A stretch of DNA of 64,000 bases from contig JAENZJ010000001.1 of NCBI GenBank assembly GCA_016841325.1, forward strand, positions 124,001 through 188,000, in the 5' to 3' direction. Shown one piece after another: positions 17,111-23,611 of the stretch. Positions within the stretch are counted from its first letter, which is position 1. Each line of letters opens with the position of its first letter. This DNA comes from Thermincola carboxydiphila. GTDB lineage: Bacteria > Bacillota > Thermincolia > Thermincolales > UBA2595. Below the pieces are notes generated by a model. The model was not told the DNA's origin and did not search any database. It saw only the letters and a program-made list of their open reading frames with translations. The translations under genes were made by a program, and so were the position numbers.

Positions 17111-17623
17111 ATGCCTGTGATTATGGAAGGGGTTATGCGAGGCGTATTTGCCTTTATCGTGCTGTTGGTGCTGGCCAGGCTGGTCGGAAAACAGAGCTTT
17201 TCCCAGCTTACCTTTTTTGACTTTATATCAGGGGTCGCTATAGGAGGTATGGGCGCTCTGCTGGCAGCAGGACTGACTGTCAATGTCTGGGGAATATTTG
17301 CAGCGCTAATGGCCTTTGTTGTCCTGATGATTCTCAACGGTTACCTTGTTTTGGAAAGCAGGCCGTTAAGGAAGCTAGTCAGGGGAGGACCTGTGGTGGT
17401 TGTCCACAATGGCAGGATGCTCCGGGAAAACATGGTCCGGCTGAGGATGTCGGAAGATGACCTGATGACCCGGCTGCAGGAAAAAGGGGGATTTGAACCC
17501 GATGATATCGAGGCTGCCGTTTTGGAGGAGGACAGCGGGCAGCTGAGTATTCTGCCCAGAGGCCGGGAGCGCAACAATACAACAAAACCGGAGCATAACG
17601 ATACAGAACCGGGAAAAGCTTAA
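17111..17623 (+). CDS. DUF421 (YetF-like) membrane protein
   Basis: A 170-residue protein with about three N-terminal transmembrane segments (residues 10-75) and a soluble domain. ARLVGKQSFSQLTFFDFISGVAIG is the conserved N-terminal block of DUF421 proteins, and RPLRKLVRGGPVVVVHNGRML with MSEDDLMTRLQEKGG marks the cytoplasmic domain. The molecular role of this family is not settled; in spore-formers members occur in germination or envelope contexts. The tail after residue 150 is polar and repetitive (NNTTKPEHNDTEPGK). The protein is shorter than many family members (about 220 residues), but the domain order looks intact. It is flanked by a terminator upstream and a phosphohexomutase downstream. 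Confidence 0.8.
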   Translation: MPVIMEGVMRGVFAFIVLLVLARLVGKQSFSQLTFFDFISGVAIGGMGALLAAGLTVNVWGIFAALMAFVVLMILNGYLVLESRPLRKLVRGGPVVVVHNGRMLRENMVRLRMSEDDLMTRLQEKGGFEPDDIEAAVLEEDSGQLSILPRGRERNNTTKPEHNDTEPGKA

Positions 17624-17724
17624 ACCGGTAGAAACTTTTGGTTCCCCAAAAGGAAATATTTGTACATATACAGAAATAGAATATAACAGTCTGCTTTTTT
17701 ATTCCGAAATGAGGGGGACGGTTG

Positions 17725-19146
17725 ATGAATAAGATTAAGTTTGGAACAGATGGCTGGAGGGAAATAATTGCCAGGGAGTTTACCTTTGAGAATGTCAGGT
17801 TTGTATCCCAGGCCATAGCGGAATATGTGACCGGTCATGGTATGTCCGGGCGGGGTGTGGTTATCGGTTATGATAACAGGTTCCTGTCAGAACACTTTGC
17901 CCGGGCGGTTGCTGAAGTATTATGTGGCAACGGGGTCAGGGTCTGGATGACGGGCAGGGCCACACCAACTCCGGTGACTGCATTTGCGGTGAAACACCTT
18001 GGGGCAGCCGGTGCTGTCATGCTTACCGCGAGTCATAATCCCCCGGAATACAATGGGATAAAATTTATTCCTGAGTATGCGGGGCCGGCTATGCCATATA
18101 TCACTGACGAGATTGAAGGGCACCTGAACAGGGTTACCGGGGAAGGGAAGTTTACGGTGATACCTTATGATACGGCAGTCGAACAGGGGCTTGTTGCCGA
18201 CATCGACCCATTTGATGACTACATTAAGCACCTGAAGACAGTAGTTGACCTGGAAGCCATTGGCCGGGCCGGCCTTAAAGTAATAGTTGACCCTATGTAT
18301 GGAGCCGGGATAGGGTACCTTTCCCGGGTTCTTGAAGAGGCCGGCTGCCAGGTGGAGGTTATCCACGGGCACCGGGACCCGCTTTTTGGGGGGTCTATGC
18401 CTGAACCCTCTGCCAAAGTCCTCACTGAGCTCCGCGACCGCGTCGTTTCTTCCGGGGCCGACCTGGGGCTGGCCATGGACGGGGACGCTGACCGCTTCGG
18501 TATTATTGACAATGACGGGACATACATAATTGCTAACCAGGTACTCTATCTTTTATATTACCACCTGATTAATTTCCGCGGGCTGAAGGGACCGGTTGCA
18601 AGGTCTGTGGCCACTACCCATATGCTGGACCGGATTGCCGGTCGTTACGGTTTTGAAGTTGATGAGACCCCGGTTGGTTTCAAGTATATCGGTGAGTCCA
18701 TGATGAACAGGGGCAGCATTCTGGGCGGAGAGGAAAGCGGCGGGATGAGTATTGCCGGACACATACCGGAAAAAGACGGCATTTTGGCGGCTGCCCTGGT
18801 TGCCGAGCTGGTGGCTGTGGAAAAGCTCCCGGTACGCGAAATACTGCAAAACCTGGAACGTGAATTTGGTGTCCTTATCAGCCAGAGGCTGGATATCCGC
18901 ACAACCGAGGACAACAAAGAAAAAGTACTCACTAACCTGAAGGAACTGTCACCAGAGAATATTTCAGGGCTGGCGGTAACCCGGACTGTGGCAGTTGACG
19001 GGAAGAAATTTGTCCTGGAGGACGGCAGCTGGGTCCTGATCAGGGCTTCCGGGACAGAGCCGCTGTTTCGGATTTACGTGGAAACAGAAAATGAAGCCAG
19101 GATAAAGCAAATACAGTCAGCTACCAGGGAAATGCTGGGGCTGTGA
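17725..19146 (+). CDS. Phosphoglucomutase/phosphomannomutase family protein
   Basis: A 473-residue alpha-D-phosphohexomutase that interconverts hexose 6- and 1-phosphates. The phosphoserine loop TASHNPPEYNG places the catalytic Ser at residue 103; the metal loop DGDADR starts at about 252; the sugar-specificity loop GGEESGGMS is near 335; the phosphate-binding loop RASGTEPLFRIYVE is near the C terminus. A GEESGG-type loop is found in enzymes using glucose and/or mannose phosphates. It could feed the GDP-mannose step at 2392 or a UDP/dTDP-glucose step such as RfbA at 63600. ATG 17725 with GAGGGGG upstream is preferred to the overlapping TTG 17722. The terminator at 19149 begins just after the stop. 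Confidence 0.9.
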   Translation: MNKIKFGTDGWREIIAREFTFENVRFVSQAIAEYVTGHGMSGRGVVIGYDNRFLSEHFARAVAEVLCGNGVRVWMTGRATPTPVTAFAVKHLGAAGAVMLTASHNPPEYNGIKFIPEYAGPAMPYITDEIEGHLNRVTGEGKFTVIPYDTAVEQGLVADIDPFDDYIKHLKTVVDLEAIGRAGLKVIVDPMYGAGIGYLSRVLEEAGCQVEVIHGHRDPLFGGSMPEPSAKVLTELRDRVVSSGADLGLAMDGDADRFGIIDNDGTYIIANQVLYLLYYHLINFRGLKGPVARSVATTHMLDRIAGRYGFEVDETPVGFKYIGESMMNRGSILGGEESGGMSIAGHIPEKDGILAAALVAELVAVEKLPVREILQNLEREFGVLISQRLDIRTTEDNKEKVLTNLKELSPENISGLAVTRTVAVDGKKFVLEDGSWVLIRASGTEPLFRIYVETENEARIKQIQSATREMLGL

Positions 19147-19148
19147 TG

Positions 19149-19180
19149 AAAGAGGGGCCATATGGCTCCTCTTTATTGTT
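19149..19180 (+). terminator. Intrinsic terminator after the phosphohexomutase gene
   Basis: AAAGAGGGGCC (19149-19159) pairs with GGCTCCTCTTT (19164-19174) around ATAT with a single G-U pair; TTTATTGTTT follows. It starts two bases after the stop codon. Confidence 0.85.
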
Positions 19181-19274
19181 TAGAGCATGTCTTTGCAGGT
19201 TTAATAATGGCAGCAGCTTCCTTTTTGCAGGATTTTATAAAAATATATCGAATTTTGTTCCAGGGAGGTATATT

Positions 19275-20438
19275 ATGACTAACGTGGACGGCAATGGAAG
19301 CTCTGCAGAATTGACAGCTCTGGATACTGTGATAAAAGAGACCATGAGGACCCTGGGTGCGGGCAGGGAACAGCTATTTGCGGTAGCTGAAAATGCCCGC
19401 AGTGAATGTTCCCGGATTAAGAAAAGCATCGCCGAAACTGATAGTCAGTTGGAAGCCATTAATTCGGAACTGGCAGCAACCCAGAAAGAGGAAGAAATTG
19501 TCCAGGCACGGGTGGCCCAGGTAACAGGCGCTTTTGAGAGGCATTCTGAGGCAGAAATTAAGGCTGCTTATGAGGAAGTCAGGGAACTGCAGGTCAGGCT
19601 GACCCTGCTGAAGGAGCGACGGGAACAATTGCTGCGCAAAAGAGAGGATTTTGAAACCAGCAGACTGAACCTCCAGGAGACGGCGGAAAAAGCTGAAAAC
19701 ATGGTTTCACAGGTCGGAGTTGTCATGGACTTCATTGGGGGAAACCTCAGGGACATCAATGTGAAATTGGAAAGCCTGCAGCAGAGGCAGCAGATGGGCC
19801 TGCAGATTGTAAAAGCCCAAGAGGAAGAGAGGAAGCGGGTTGCCAGGGAAATTCATGACGGTCCTGCCCAGTCTATGGCTAATGTTGTCCTCAGGATGGA
19901 GTTTTGTGAAAAGCTGATGGAAGTGGAGCCTGCCAAAGTGAGTCAGGAATTAAAAGAGCTGAAGGATATTGTGCGCAGCAACCTCCAGGATATGCGGAAA
20001 ATAATTTTTGACCTGCGCCCGATGGCTCTTGATGACCTGGGTGTGGTCCCTGCGCTTAAAAGATATATTGAAGATTTTCGTGAAAAAAACGATATAGATA
20101 TTGAGATACAGTTTTTCGGGAAAGAGGCCAGGCTGGAACCCGTTCTGGAAATTGCGCTGTTCCGGCTGGTTCAGGAGGCTTTAAACAATGTCGTTAAACA
20201 CGCCCATGCCAAAAAAGTTAAGGTTGTTATGGAATTAAAGGATGACCAGGTAAGGGCATTTGTTGAGGATGACGGGATAGGTTTTGACCTGGATGATTAC
20301 TATGCCAATCAGAAGGGAAACAATTTCGGACTGGTCAGTATGAGAGAGAGAACTGACCTGCTCGGTGGGGAGATGAAAATCCAGACTAAACCTGGTAAGG
20401 GGACAAAAGTGTATTTTATAGTTCCGGTTGCCAGGTAG
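19275..20438 (+). CDS. DegS-like cytoplasmic sensor histidine kinase
   Basis: A 387-residue histidine kinase of the NarL/DegS (HisKA_3) type. It lacks a transmembrane segment; residues about 30-180 are a long coiled coil (ESQLEAIN-like heptads, Glu/Lys/Arg-rich) as in DegS. The phosphoacceptor His194 lies in EERKRVAREIHDGPAQSMAN, and the ATPase domain has VQEALNNVVKHAHAKKV (N box), DDGIGFDLDD (G1) and GLVSMRERTDLLGG (G2). It would phosphorylate the response regulator encoded 11 bp downstream. ATG 19275 follows GGGAGG; the upstream in-frame extension crosses the terminator region and is rejected. In Bacillus DegS/DegU steer motility, competence and exoenzyme choices, which fits this neighbourhood. 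Confidence 0.9.
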   Translation: MTNVDGNGSSAELTALDTVIKETMRTLGAGREQLFAVAENARSECSRIKKSIAETDSQLEAINSELAATQKEEEIVQARVAQVTGAFERHSEAEIKAAYEEVRELQVRLTLLKERREQLLRKREDFETSRLNLQETAEKAENMVSQVGVVMDFIGGNLRDINVKLESLQQRQQMGLQIVKAQEEERKRVAREIHDGPAQSMANVVLRMEFCEKLMEVEPAKVSQELKELKDIVRSNLQDMRKIIFDLRPMALDDLGVVPALKRYIEDFREKNDIDIEIQFFGKEARLEPVLEIALFRLVQEALNNVVKHAHAKKVKVVMELKDDQVRAFVEDDGIGFDLDDYYANQKGNNFGLVSMRERTDLLGGEMKIQTKPGKGTKVYFIVPVAR

Positions 20439-20449
20439 GAGGAGGCTGT

Positions 20450-21142
20450 ATGGACCGGATAAGGGTATTGATTGCTGATGACCATCCGCTAATCCGCCAG
20501 GGACTTGTTAGGGTAATCAGGCTTGACCCGTTACTGGATGTTGTCGGTGAGGCTGCAGACGGTAAAGAGGTCATTGAGAAAGCGGAACAATTACATCCTC
20601 ATATTATCATCATGGACCTGAACATGCCCAGGATGGATGGTCTGCAGGCTACAAGGCAGATCAAACAAAGGTTCCCGGATATCAGGGTCATAGCCCTTAC
20701 GGTTGAAGACAGTGAGCAAAGGGTAATCGAGGTTATCCGGGCGGGAGTCAGTGGTTATATACTAAAGGATGTTGATCCTGATGCCTTGGCCTCAACAATA
20801 AAGGCAGTTTATGCAGGGGAGATGGTGATCCATCCGCGAATTACGGCAATGCTCTGCAGGGAAATGGAACAGGACGGGGAACGGGGCGGCAATCATGACC
20901 AACAGTGCAGTTGTGTTTCCCGGCCTCCCGGGGAGACCCTGAATACCGGCCTTACTCCGAGAGAAGTGCAGATATTGAAATACATGGCCAGCGGCGTTCA
21001 TAATAAGGATATTGCCAGGATGCTTTATATCAGTGAGAAAACAGTAAAAAACCATATTACAAACATCTTCAGGAAACTGGATGTCGAAGACAGGACCCAG
21101 GCGGTAATATCAGCTGTTAAATTAAAACTGGTTAATCTTTAG
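20450..21142 (+). CDS. DegU-like NarL/FixJ response regulator
   Basis: A 230-residue two-domain regulator. The receiver domain (about 1-120) has the acidic pair in IADDHPL, the phosphoacceptor Asp56 in IIMDLNMPRMDG, and Lys in the GYILKDVDPD block. A LuxR-type DNA-binding domain (about 165-228) contains LTPREVQILKYMASGVHNKDIA and ISEKTVKNHITNIFRKL. The linker (about 140-162) is unusual in carrying two Cys and several His/Gln residues (HDQQCSCVS). The start ATG 20450 follows AGGAGGCTGT. It lies directly upstream of the Tad pilus locus, so it may control it; that is inference from position. Confidence 0.92.
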   Translation: MDRIRVLIADDHPLIRQGLVRVIRLDPLLDVVGEAADGKEVIEKAEQLHPHIIIMDLNMPRMDGLQATRQIKQRFPDIRVIALTVEDSEQRVIEVIRAGVSGYILKDVDPDALASTIKAVYAGEMVIHPRITAMLCREMEQDGERGGNHDQQCSCVSRPPGETLNTGLTPREVQILKYMASGVHNKDIARMLYISEKTVKNHITNIFRKLDVEDRTQAVISAVKLKLVNL

Positions 21143-21170
21143 ATGGGTTGAAAAATTATTGAAAAAAATG

Positions 21171-21199
21171 TAGACAAGGCTGGTAAAATATTGTATTAT
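21171..21199 (+). promoter_or_regulatory. Predicted sigma-A promoter driving the first riboswitch
   Basis: TAGACA (21171-21176) and TATTAT (21194-21199) with a 17-bp spacer, each one base off consensus. Transcription from about 21206 would enter the GEMM element about 40 nt later. Confidence 0.6.
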
Positions 21200-21242
21200 A
21201 AAATTACGATATTGTGCAAATTAATAATGACTTCTCTGTCGA

Positions 21243-21322
21243 AAATAGCAAAACCGCCGAAAGGCGGTGACGCAAAGCTATGGGTCTAAGGTGTCGGTCA
21301 CTATGATTGCCAAGCTGCCGAA
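21243..21322 (+). promoter_or_regulatory. GEMM-I cyclic-dinucleotide riboswitch 1 (A at the specificity position)
   Basis: The GEMM-I (c-di-GMP-I) core is clear: GCAAAACC, a GCC-GAAA-GGC tetraloop hairpin, GGTGACGCAAAGC, GGGTCTAAGG, and a 3' half ending in GCCAAGCTGCCG. The base just 5' of GCAAA, which by my alignment to the Vc2 aptamer is position 20, is A (21247). Position 20 is G in c-di-GMP-specific members and A in the GEMM-Ib class that prefers 3',3'-cGAMP (known from Geobacter). Ligand preference is therefore a hypothesis. An intrinsic terminator follows at 21345, so it probably acts by transcription attenuation on the gene at 21519 and perhaps on the genes beyond. Confidence 0.88.
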
Positions 21323-21344
21323 AAAGAGTCAGGGGTATAGTATA

Positions 21345-21386
21345 CCTTTCTCTTAACTGCAGTTTGGAGAAAGGTTTTTGTTCTTT
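21345..21386 (+). terminator. Intrinsic terminator of riboswitch 1
   Basis: CCTTTCTC (21345-21352) pairs with GAGAAAGG (21367-21374), followed by TTTTTGTTCTTT. Upstream AAAGAG (21322-21327) can compete for the CTCTT part, a possible antiterminator. Confidence 0.85.
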
Positions 21387-21475
21387 CCACTGCCATTAAT
21401 GGTGCGGTTACCAAAAAAGAATAAGGGGGACGCCCCTGTTTCTCACTTGTCCGATTAGCGGCAGAGGCTGTTCTT

Positions 21476-21506
21476 TCATAAGATGGTGTAAGGAATAATC
21501 TTATGA
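21476..21506 (+). promoter_or_regulatory. 9-bp inverted repeat touching the ribosome-binding site of gene 21519
   Basis: TCATAAGAT (21476-21484) and ATCTTATGA (21498-21506) are perfect inverted repeats around 13 bases. The right arm overlaps the first bases of the Shine-Dalgarno GAGAGGTG. It may be a translational hairpin or a protein operator. The rest of the 376-bp gap (21143-21518) holds the promoter, riboswitch and terminator listed separately, plus a short AGGGG/CCCCT hairpin near 21425. Confidence 0.5.
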
Positions 21507-21518
21507 GAGGTGAAAGGA

Positions 21519-22049
21519 ATGTACCTTGGCTGGCTGATTGGAGCAACCGTACTGTTAATTGTTATATATTGTTTCACAATTTATACACGGACGGTGGTGA
21601 TGTGCAAAAAGTCAGGGAACAGGAAAGGTTTTCAAAAGACAAGTCTGGTTTTGACAGTCAGGAATCAGGAAGAGATTATCGAAGGCCTGATACGCGAAAT
21701 TTTTGCCTACGGCTATCTTATTCCACTTGAGGTTATGGTATTTGATTTTGGGTCTGTCGATAGGACCGGACTGATCCTGGAGCGGCTGGCAAGGGATTAC
21801 CCGGGTCTTAGGTTCTTTGCCTGCTGCGGAGAAGAAAACGGTATTCGCAAAAGAGTAATGGATTTGTGTCAGAGTGATGTTATTTATTGTTTCGATTTGA
21901 CGAGTTCGGTAAATTACAGTTTGATAATCAAAGCAGTGGAGTCGATACTGGGTGGTACTAAAATGAGCTTGTATAGGACCACAGTCCTACGCAAAAATAA
22001 GACCCAGGGTCGATGTACAGTCCCCAGAAATGTGCTAAAATTAAAATGA
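21519..22049 (+). CDS. Membrane-anchored GT2-like half-domain protein under riboswitch control
   Basis: About 176 residues: one N-terminal transmembrane segment (MYLGWLIGATVLLIVIYC, about 1-20), then a segment resembling the first half of a GT-A (family 2) glycosyltransferase. SLVLTVRNQEEIIEGLI and VMVFDFGSVDRTGLILERLA match the usual start and the DDGS-D-T nucleotide-binding block, with FDFGS in place of VDDGS. The chain ends soon after, before an acceptor-binding half, and no clear DxD metal motif is seen. It may be a degenerate or regulatory relative, not an active transferase. ATG 21519 is seven bases after AGAGGTG; GTG 21510 is the alternative. Riboswitches lie on both sides, which ties it to the Tad locus. 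Confidence 0.65.
   Translation: MYLGWLIGATVLLIVIYCFTIYTRTVVMCKKSGNRKGFQKTSLVLTVRNQEEIIEGLIREIFAYGYLIPLEVMVFDFGSVDRTGLILERLARDYPGLRFFACCGEENGIRKRVMDLCQSDVIYCFDLTSSVNYSLIIKAVESILGGTKMSLYRTTVLRKNKTQGRCTVPRNVLKLK
22014..22041 (+). promoter_or_regulatory. Possible weak promoter before riboswitch 2
   Basis: TGTACA (22014-22019) and TAAAAT (22036-22041, preceded by TGC as an extended -10) with a 16-bp spacer, inside the end of the preceding gene. Read-through from the upstream promoter is equally possible. Confidence 0.3.
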
Positions 22050-22065
22050 AAATGATACCTTCAGT

Positions 22066-22146
22066 GAAAAAGGCAAAGTCGTTGAAAGACGGCGGCGCAA
22101 AGCCATGGGTCTAAGGTGGCAACACTATGATCGCCAGGCTGCCAAA
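22066..22146 (+). promoter_or_regulatory. GEMM-I c-di-GMP riboswitch 2 (G at the specificity position)
   Basis: A second GEMM-I element: GGCAAAG, a GUCGUU-GAAA-GACGGC hairpin, GGCGCAAAGCC, GGGTCTAAGG and a 3' half ending in CGCCAGGCTGCC. Here the base before GCAAA is G (22072), as in c-di-GMP-specific riboswitches. It is followed by its own terminator at 22167 and then the Flp pilin gene, so c-di-GMP level should set pilin transcription. Whether ligand turns the gene on or off cannot be told from sequence alone. Confidence 0.9.
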
Positions 22147-22166
22147 GGGGGGAGTGTATAAAAAAT

Positions 22167-22208
22167 AACCCTTCTCTAACGGGCAGTGTGGAGAAGGGTT
22201 TTATGTTT
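22167..22208 (+). terminator. Intrinsic terminator of riboswitch 2
   Basis: AACCCTTCTC (22167-22176) pairs with GAGAAGGGTT (22191-22200), followed by TTATGTTTT. Same layout as the terminator behind riboswitch 1. Confidence 0.8.
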
Positions 22209-22259
22209 TGGTTAAGACAAGGTCGGAATAAATCAAAAAAAATTGAAGGAGGTAATATT

Positions 22260-22427
22260 ATGTTATCGATGATTAAAAGACTGTGGAGTGAAGAAAGAGG
22301 ACAAGGCATGACCGAGTATGGCCTGATTCTGGCGCTTATTGTAATCGGGGTTATAACTATTCTTGCAACTATGGGTGACACTCTGATCGAAAAGTTCACC
22401 GAAGTCAGTGATGGTCTTAATAAGTAA
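22260..22427 (+). CDS. flp: Flp-type pilin
   Basis: A 55-residue Flp/Fap pilin, the major subunit of Tad (type IVc) pili. A short basic leader (MLSMIKRLWSEERG) is followed by QGMTEYGLILALIVIGVI; the Gly before the cleavage site and the Glu-Tyr at mature positions 5-6 are the Flp hallmarks. The prepilin peptidase encoded at 22653 should remove the leader, and the Tad machinery encoded beyond assembles it. ATG 22260 follows GAAGGAGG; a longer in-frame ORF upstream runs into the terminator and is rejected. Expression appears gated by riboswitch 2 upstream. Confidence 0.93.
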   Translation: MLSMIKRLWSEERGQGMTEYGLILALIVIGVITILATMGDTLIEKFTEVSDGLNK

Positions 22428-22463
22428 TGGTCCTGATGACCCGACTCCTTAAGATCAGACATG

Positions 22464-22560
22464 CCGGGGCGGTGGATAATCCACTGCCCCATCCACTACT
22501 CAATGGTTGCGCAAAGCTGTGGGTCTATGTAAAATCTCACTGCAGACCGGCTTGCCGAAG
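22464..22560 (+). promoter_or_regulatory. Degenerate third GEMM-like element between flp and the prepilin peptidase gene
   Basis: The segment TTGCGCAAAGCTGTGGGTCTA (from about 22506) closely resembles the central core of riboswitches 1 and 2, and GGCTTGCCG (22549-22557) resembles their 3' end. The 5' GCAAA and the GAAA tetraloop hairpin are missing; instead a strong GGGGC...GCCCC hairpin (about 22466-22490) precedes it and may end flp mRNA. It looks like a decayed or altered copy. A good terminator follows at 22605. Confidence 0.5.
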
Positions 22561-22604
22561 ATGCAGTGGTCGTAAAGAAGATATGGTTACGTGTATTAAA
22601 AAAG

Positions 22605-22640
22605 ACAGGCCCTACTTTTTAAGCAAGTAGGGTCTGTTTT
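22605..22640 (+). terminator. Intrinsic terminator before the prepilin peptidase gene
   Basis: ACAGGCCCTACTT (22605-22617) pairs with AAGTAGGGTCTGT (22625-22637) with one G-U pair, followed by TTT. It stands 12 bp before the peptidase start, so downstream tad genes depend on read-through. Confidence 0.85.
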
Positions 22641-22652
22641 CGAAAAGGGTTG

Positions 22653-23189
22653 ATGCCGGTGACAGTTCAGGTTGATAACCTGATTGATATTGCTGTAGCA
22701 GTGGTTGTGATAGTATCTGTTTACACGGACCTTAAGGAACGGAAGATATACAATGTAGTTGTATTATCCGGAGCCCTTGGCGGTCTGCTGCTGAATTTAA
22801 TGATCCACGGCAGCACCGGTATCCTTTTCAGCCTGAAGGGCCTGGGAGCAGGTTTGGGATTGTTGTTTATCCCTTTTATGCTTGGCGGCTTTGGGGCCGG
22901 GGATGTAAAACTGCTTGGCGCAATCGGGGCATTAAAAGGAACTGTATTCGTTTGCAAGGTGTTTTTGGCTACCGGGATTGCAGGGGGGGTTCTGGCTGTC
23001 TTAGTACTAATTAAGCAAAAAAAACTGTTAGCAACAATTAAACGTATTGGAATAAGTTTTTACCTTATGGTTACCAGTGTATTTAAAGTAAATACCCTGA
23101 AGAACCTGGATAAAGCCGAATTCCACGAATCCCTGCCATACGGCTTAGCCATTGGAATTGGTACGCTGGCAGCGTACCTGGTGGGGTGA
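22653..23189 (+). CDS. tadV: Prepilin peptidase, TadV/CpaA type (A24)
   Basis: A 178-residue polytopic membrane aspartyl protease of the short (CpaA/TadV) form without the N-methyltransferase domain. The two catalytic Asp residues are Asp26 in YTDLKERKIYN and Asp84 in GGFGAGDVKLLGAIG (the GxGD motif). It would process the Flp pilin and the TadE-like pseudopilin encoded next to it. Start is uncertain: ATG 22653 has AAAGGG only three bases upstream, TTG 22650 and GTG 22659 are alternatives. The end overlaps the following gene region closely, indicating translational coupling. Confidence 0.9.
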   Translation: MPVTVQVDNLIDIAVAVVVIVSVYTDLKERKIYNVVVLSGALGGLLLNLMIHGSTGILFSLKGLGAGLGLLFIPFMLGGFGAGDVKLLGAIGALKGTVFVCKVFLATGIAGGVLAVLVLIKQKKLLATIKRIGISFYLMVTSVFKVNTLKNLDKAEFHESLPYGLAIGIGTLAAYLVG

Positions 23190-23194
23190 TAAGA

Positions 23195-23608
23195 ATGTTA
23201 TGGTTCCATGATTTACGTAGAAATCAGCGGGGTCAGGCCGTTGTGGAAATGGCTTTGGTACTGCCGATTCTCATCATGTTGATTTTTGGTATTGTAGAGT
23301 TCGGACGGATATTGAACACATACATGATCGTAACTAATCTGTCACGTGAAGGGGCCAGGGAAGGCGCTGTAGGGGGAACTGACACGGAAATCACTAACGC
23401 TGTGCAAAATGGTACTAATGCTGACCAGTTTGACACCGGCCTGATGAGTATAACAATTGATCCCCCGGCCATGAGTGAAAGACCCCGTGGCAGTGCCGTT
23501 AAAGTTACTGTATCATATCCGGTGGATATAATTGCCCCAGTAATTGGACCTATTATAGGGGATCCCTTCATTGTCACCTCCCAGACAACAATGCGAGTGG
23601 AGGGATGA
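23195..23608 (+). CDS. tadE: TadE-like pseudopilin
   Basis: A 137-residue protein with the TadE-like N-terminal signature: NQRGQAVVEMALVLPILIMLIFGIVEFGR (shown here in meaning as a Gly before the cleavage site, a Glu at mature position 5 and one transmembrane helix, about residues 10-38). TadE/F pseudopilins are minor pilus components processed by the same peptidase as Flp. ATG 23195 is six bases after GGGGTGA, which overlaps the stop of the peptidase gene; GTG 23186 is less likely. The C-terminal part (about 45-137) is a small beta-rich extracellular domain. The TadG-like gene follows after three bases. Confidence 0.88.
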   Translation: MLWFHDLRRNQRGQAVVEMALVLPILIMLIFGIVEFGRILNTYMIVTNLSREGAREGAVGGTDTEITNAVQNGTNADQFDTGLMSITIDPPAMSERPRGSAVKVTVSYPVDIIAPVIGPIIGDPFIVTSQTTMRVEG

Positions 23609-23611
23609 TGC

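Noticed and set aside
21243-22146. Calling riboswitch 1 a proven cGAMP sensor
   Set aside because: The A at the specificity position rests on a by-eye alignment, and A20 members can still bind c-di-GMP; it is kept as a hypothesis only.
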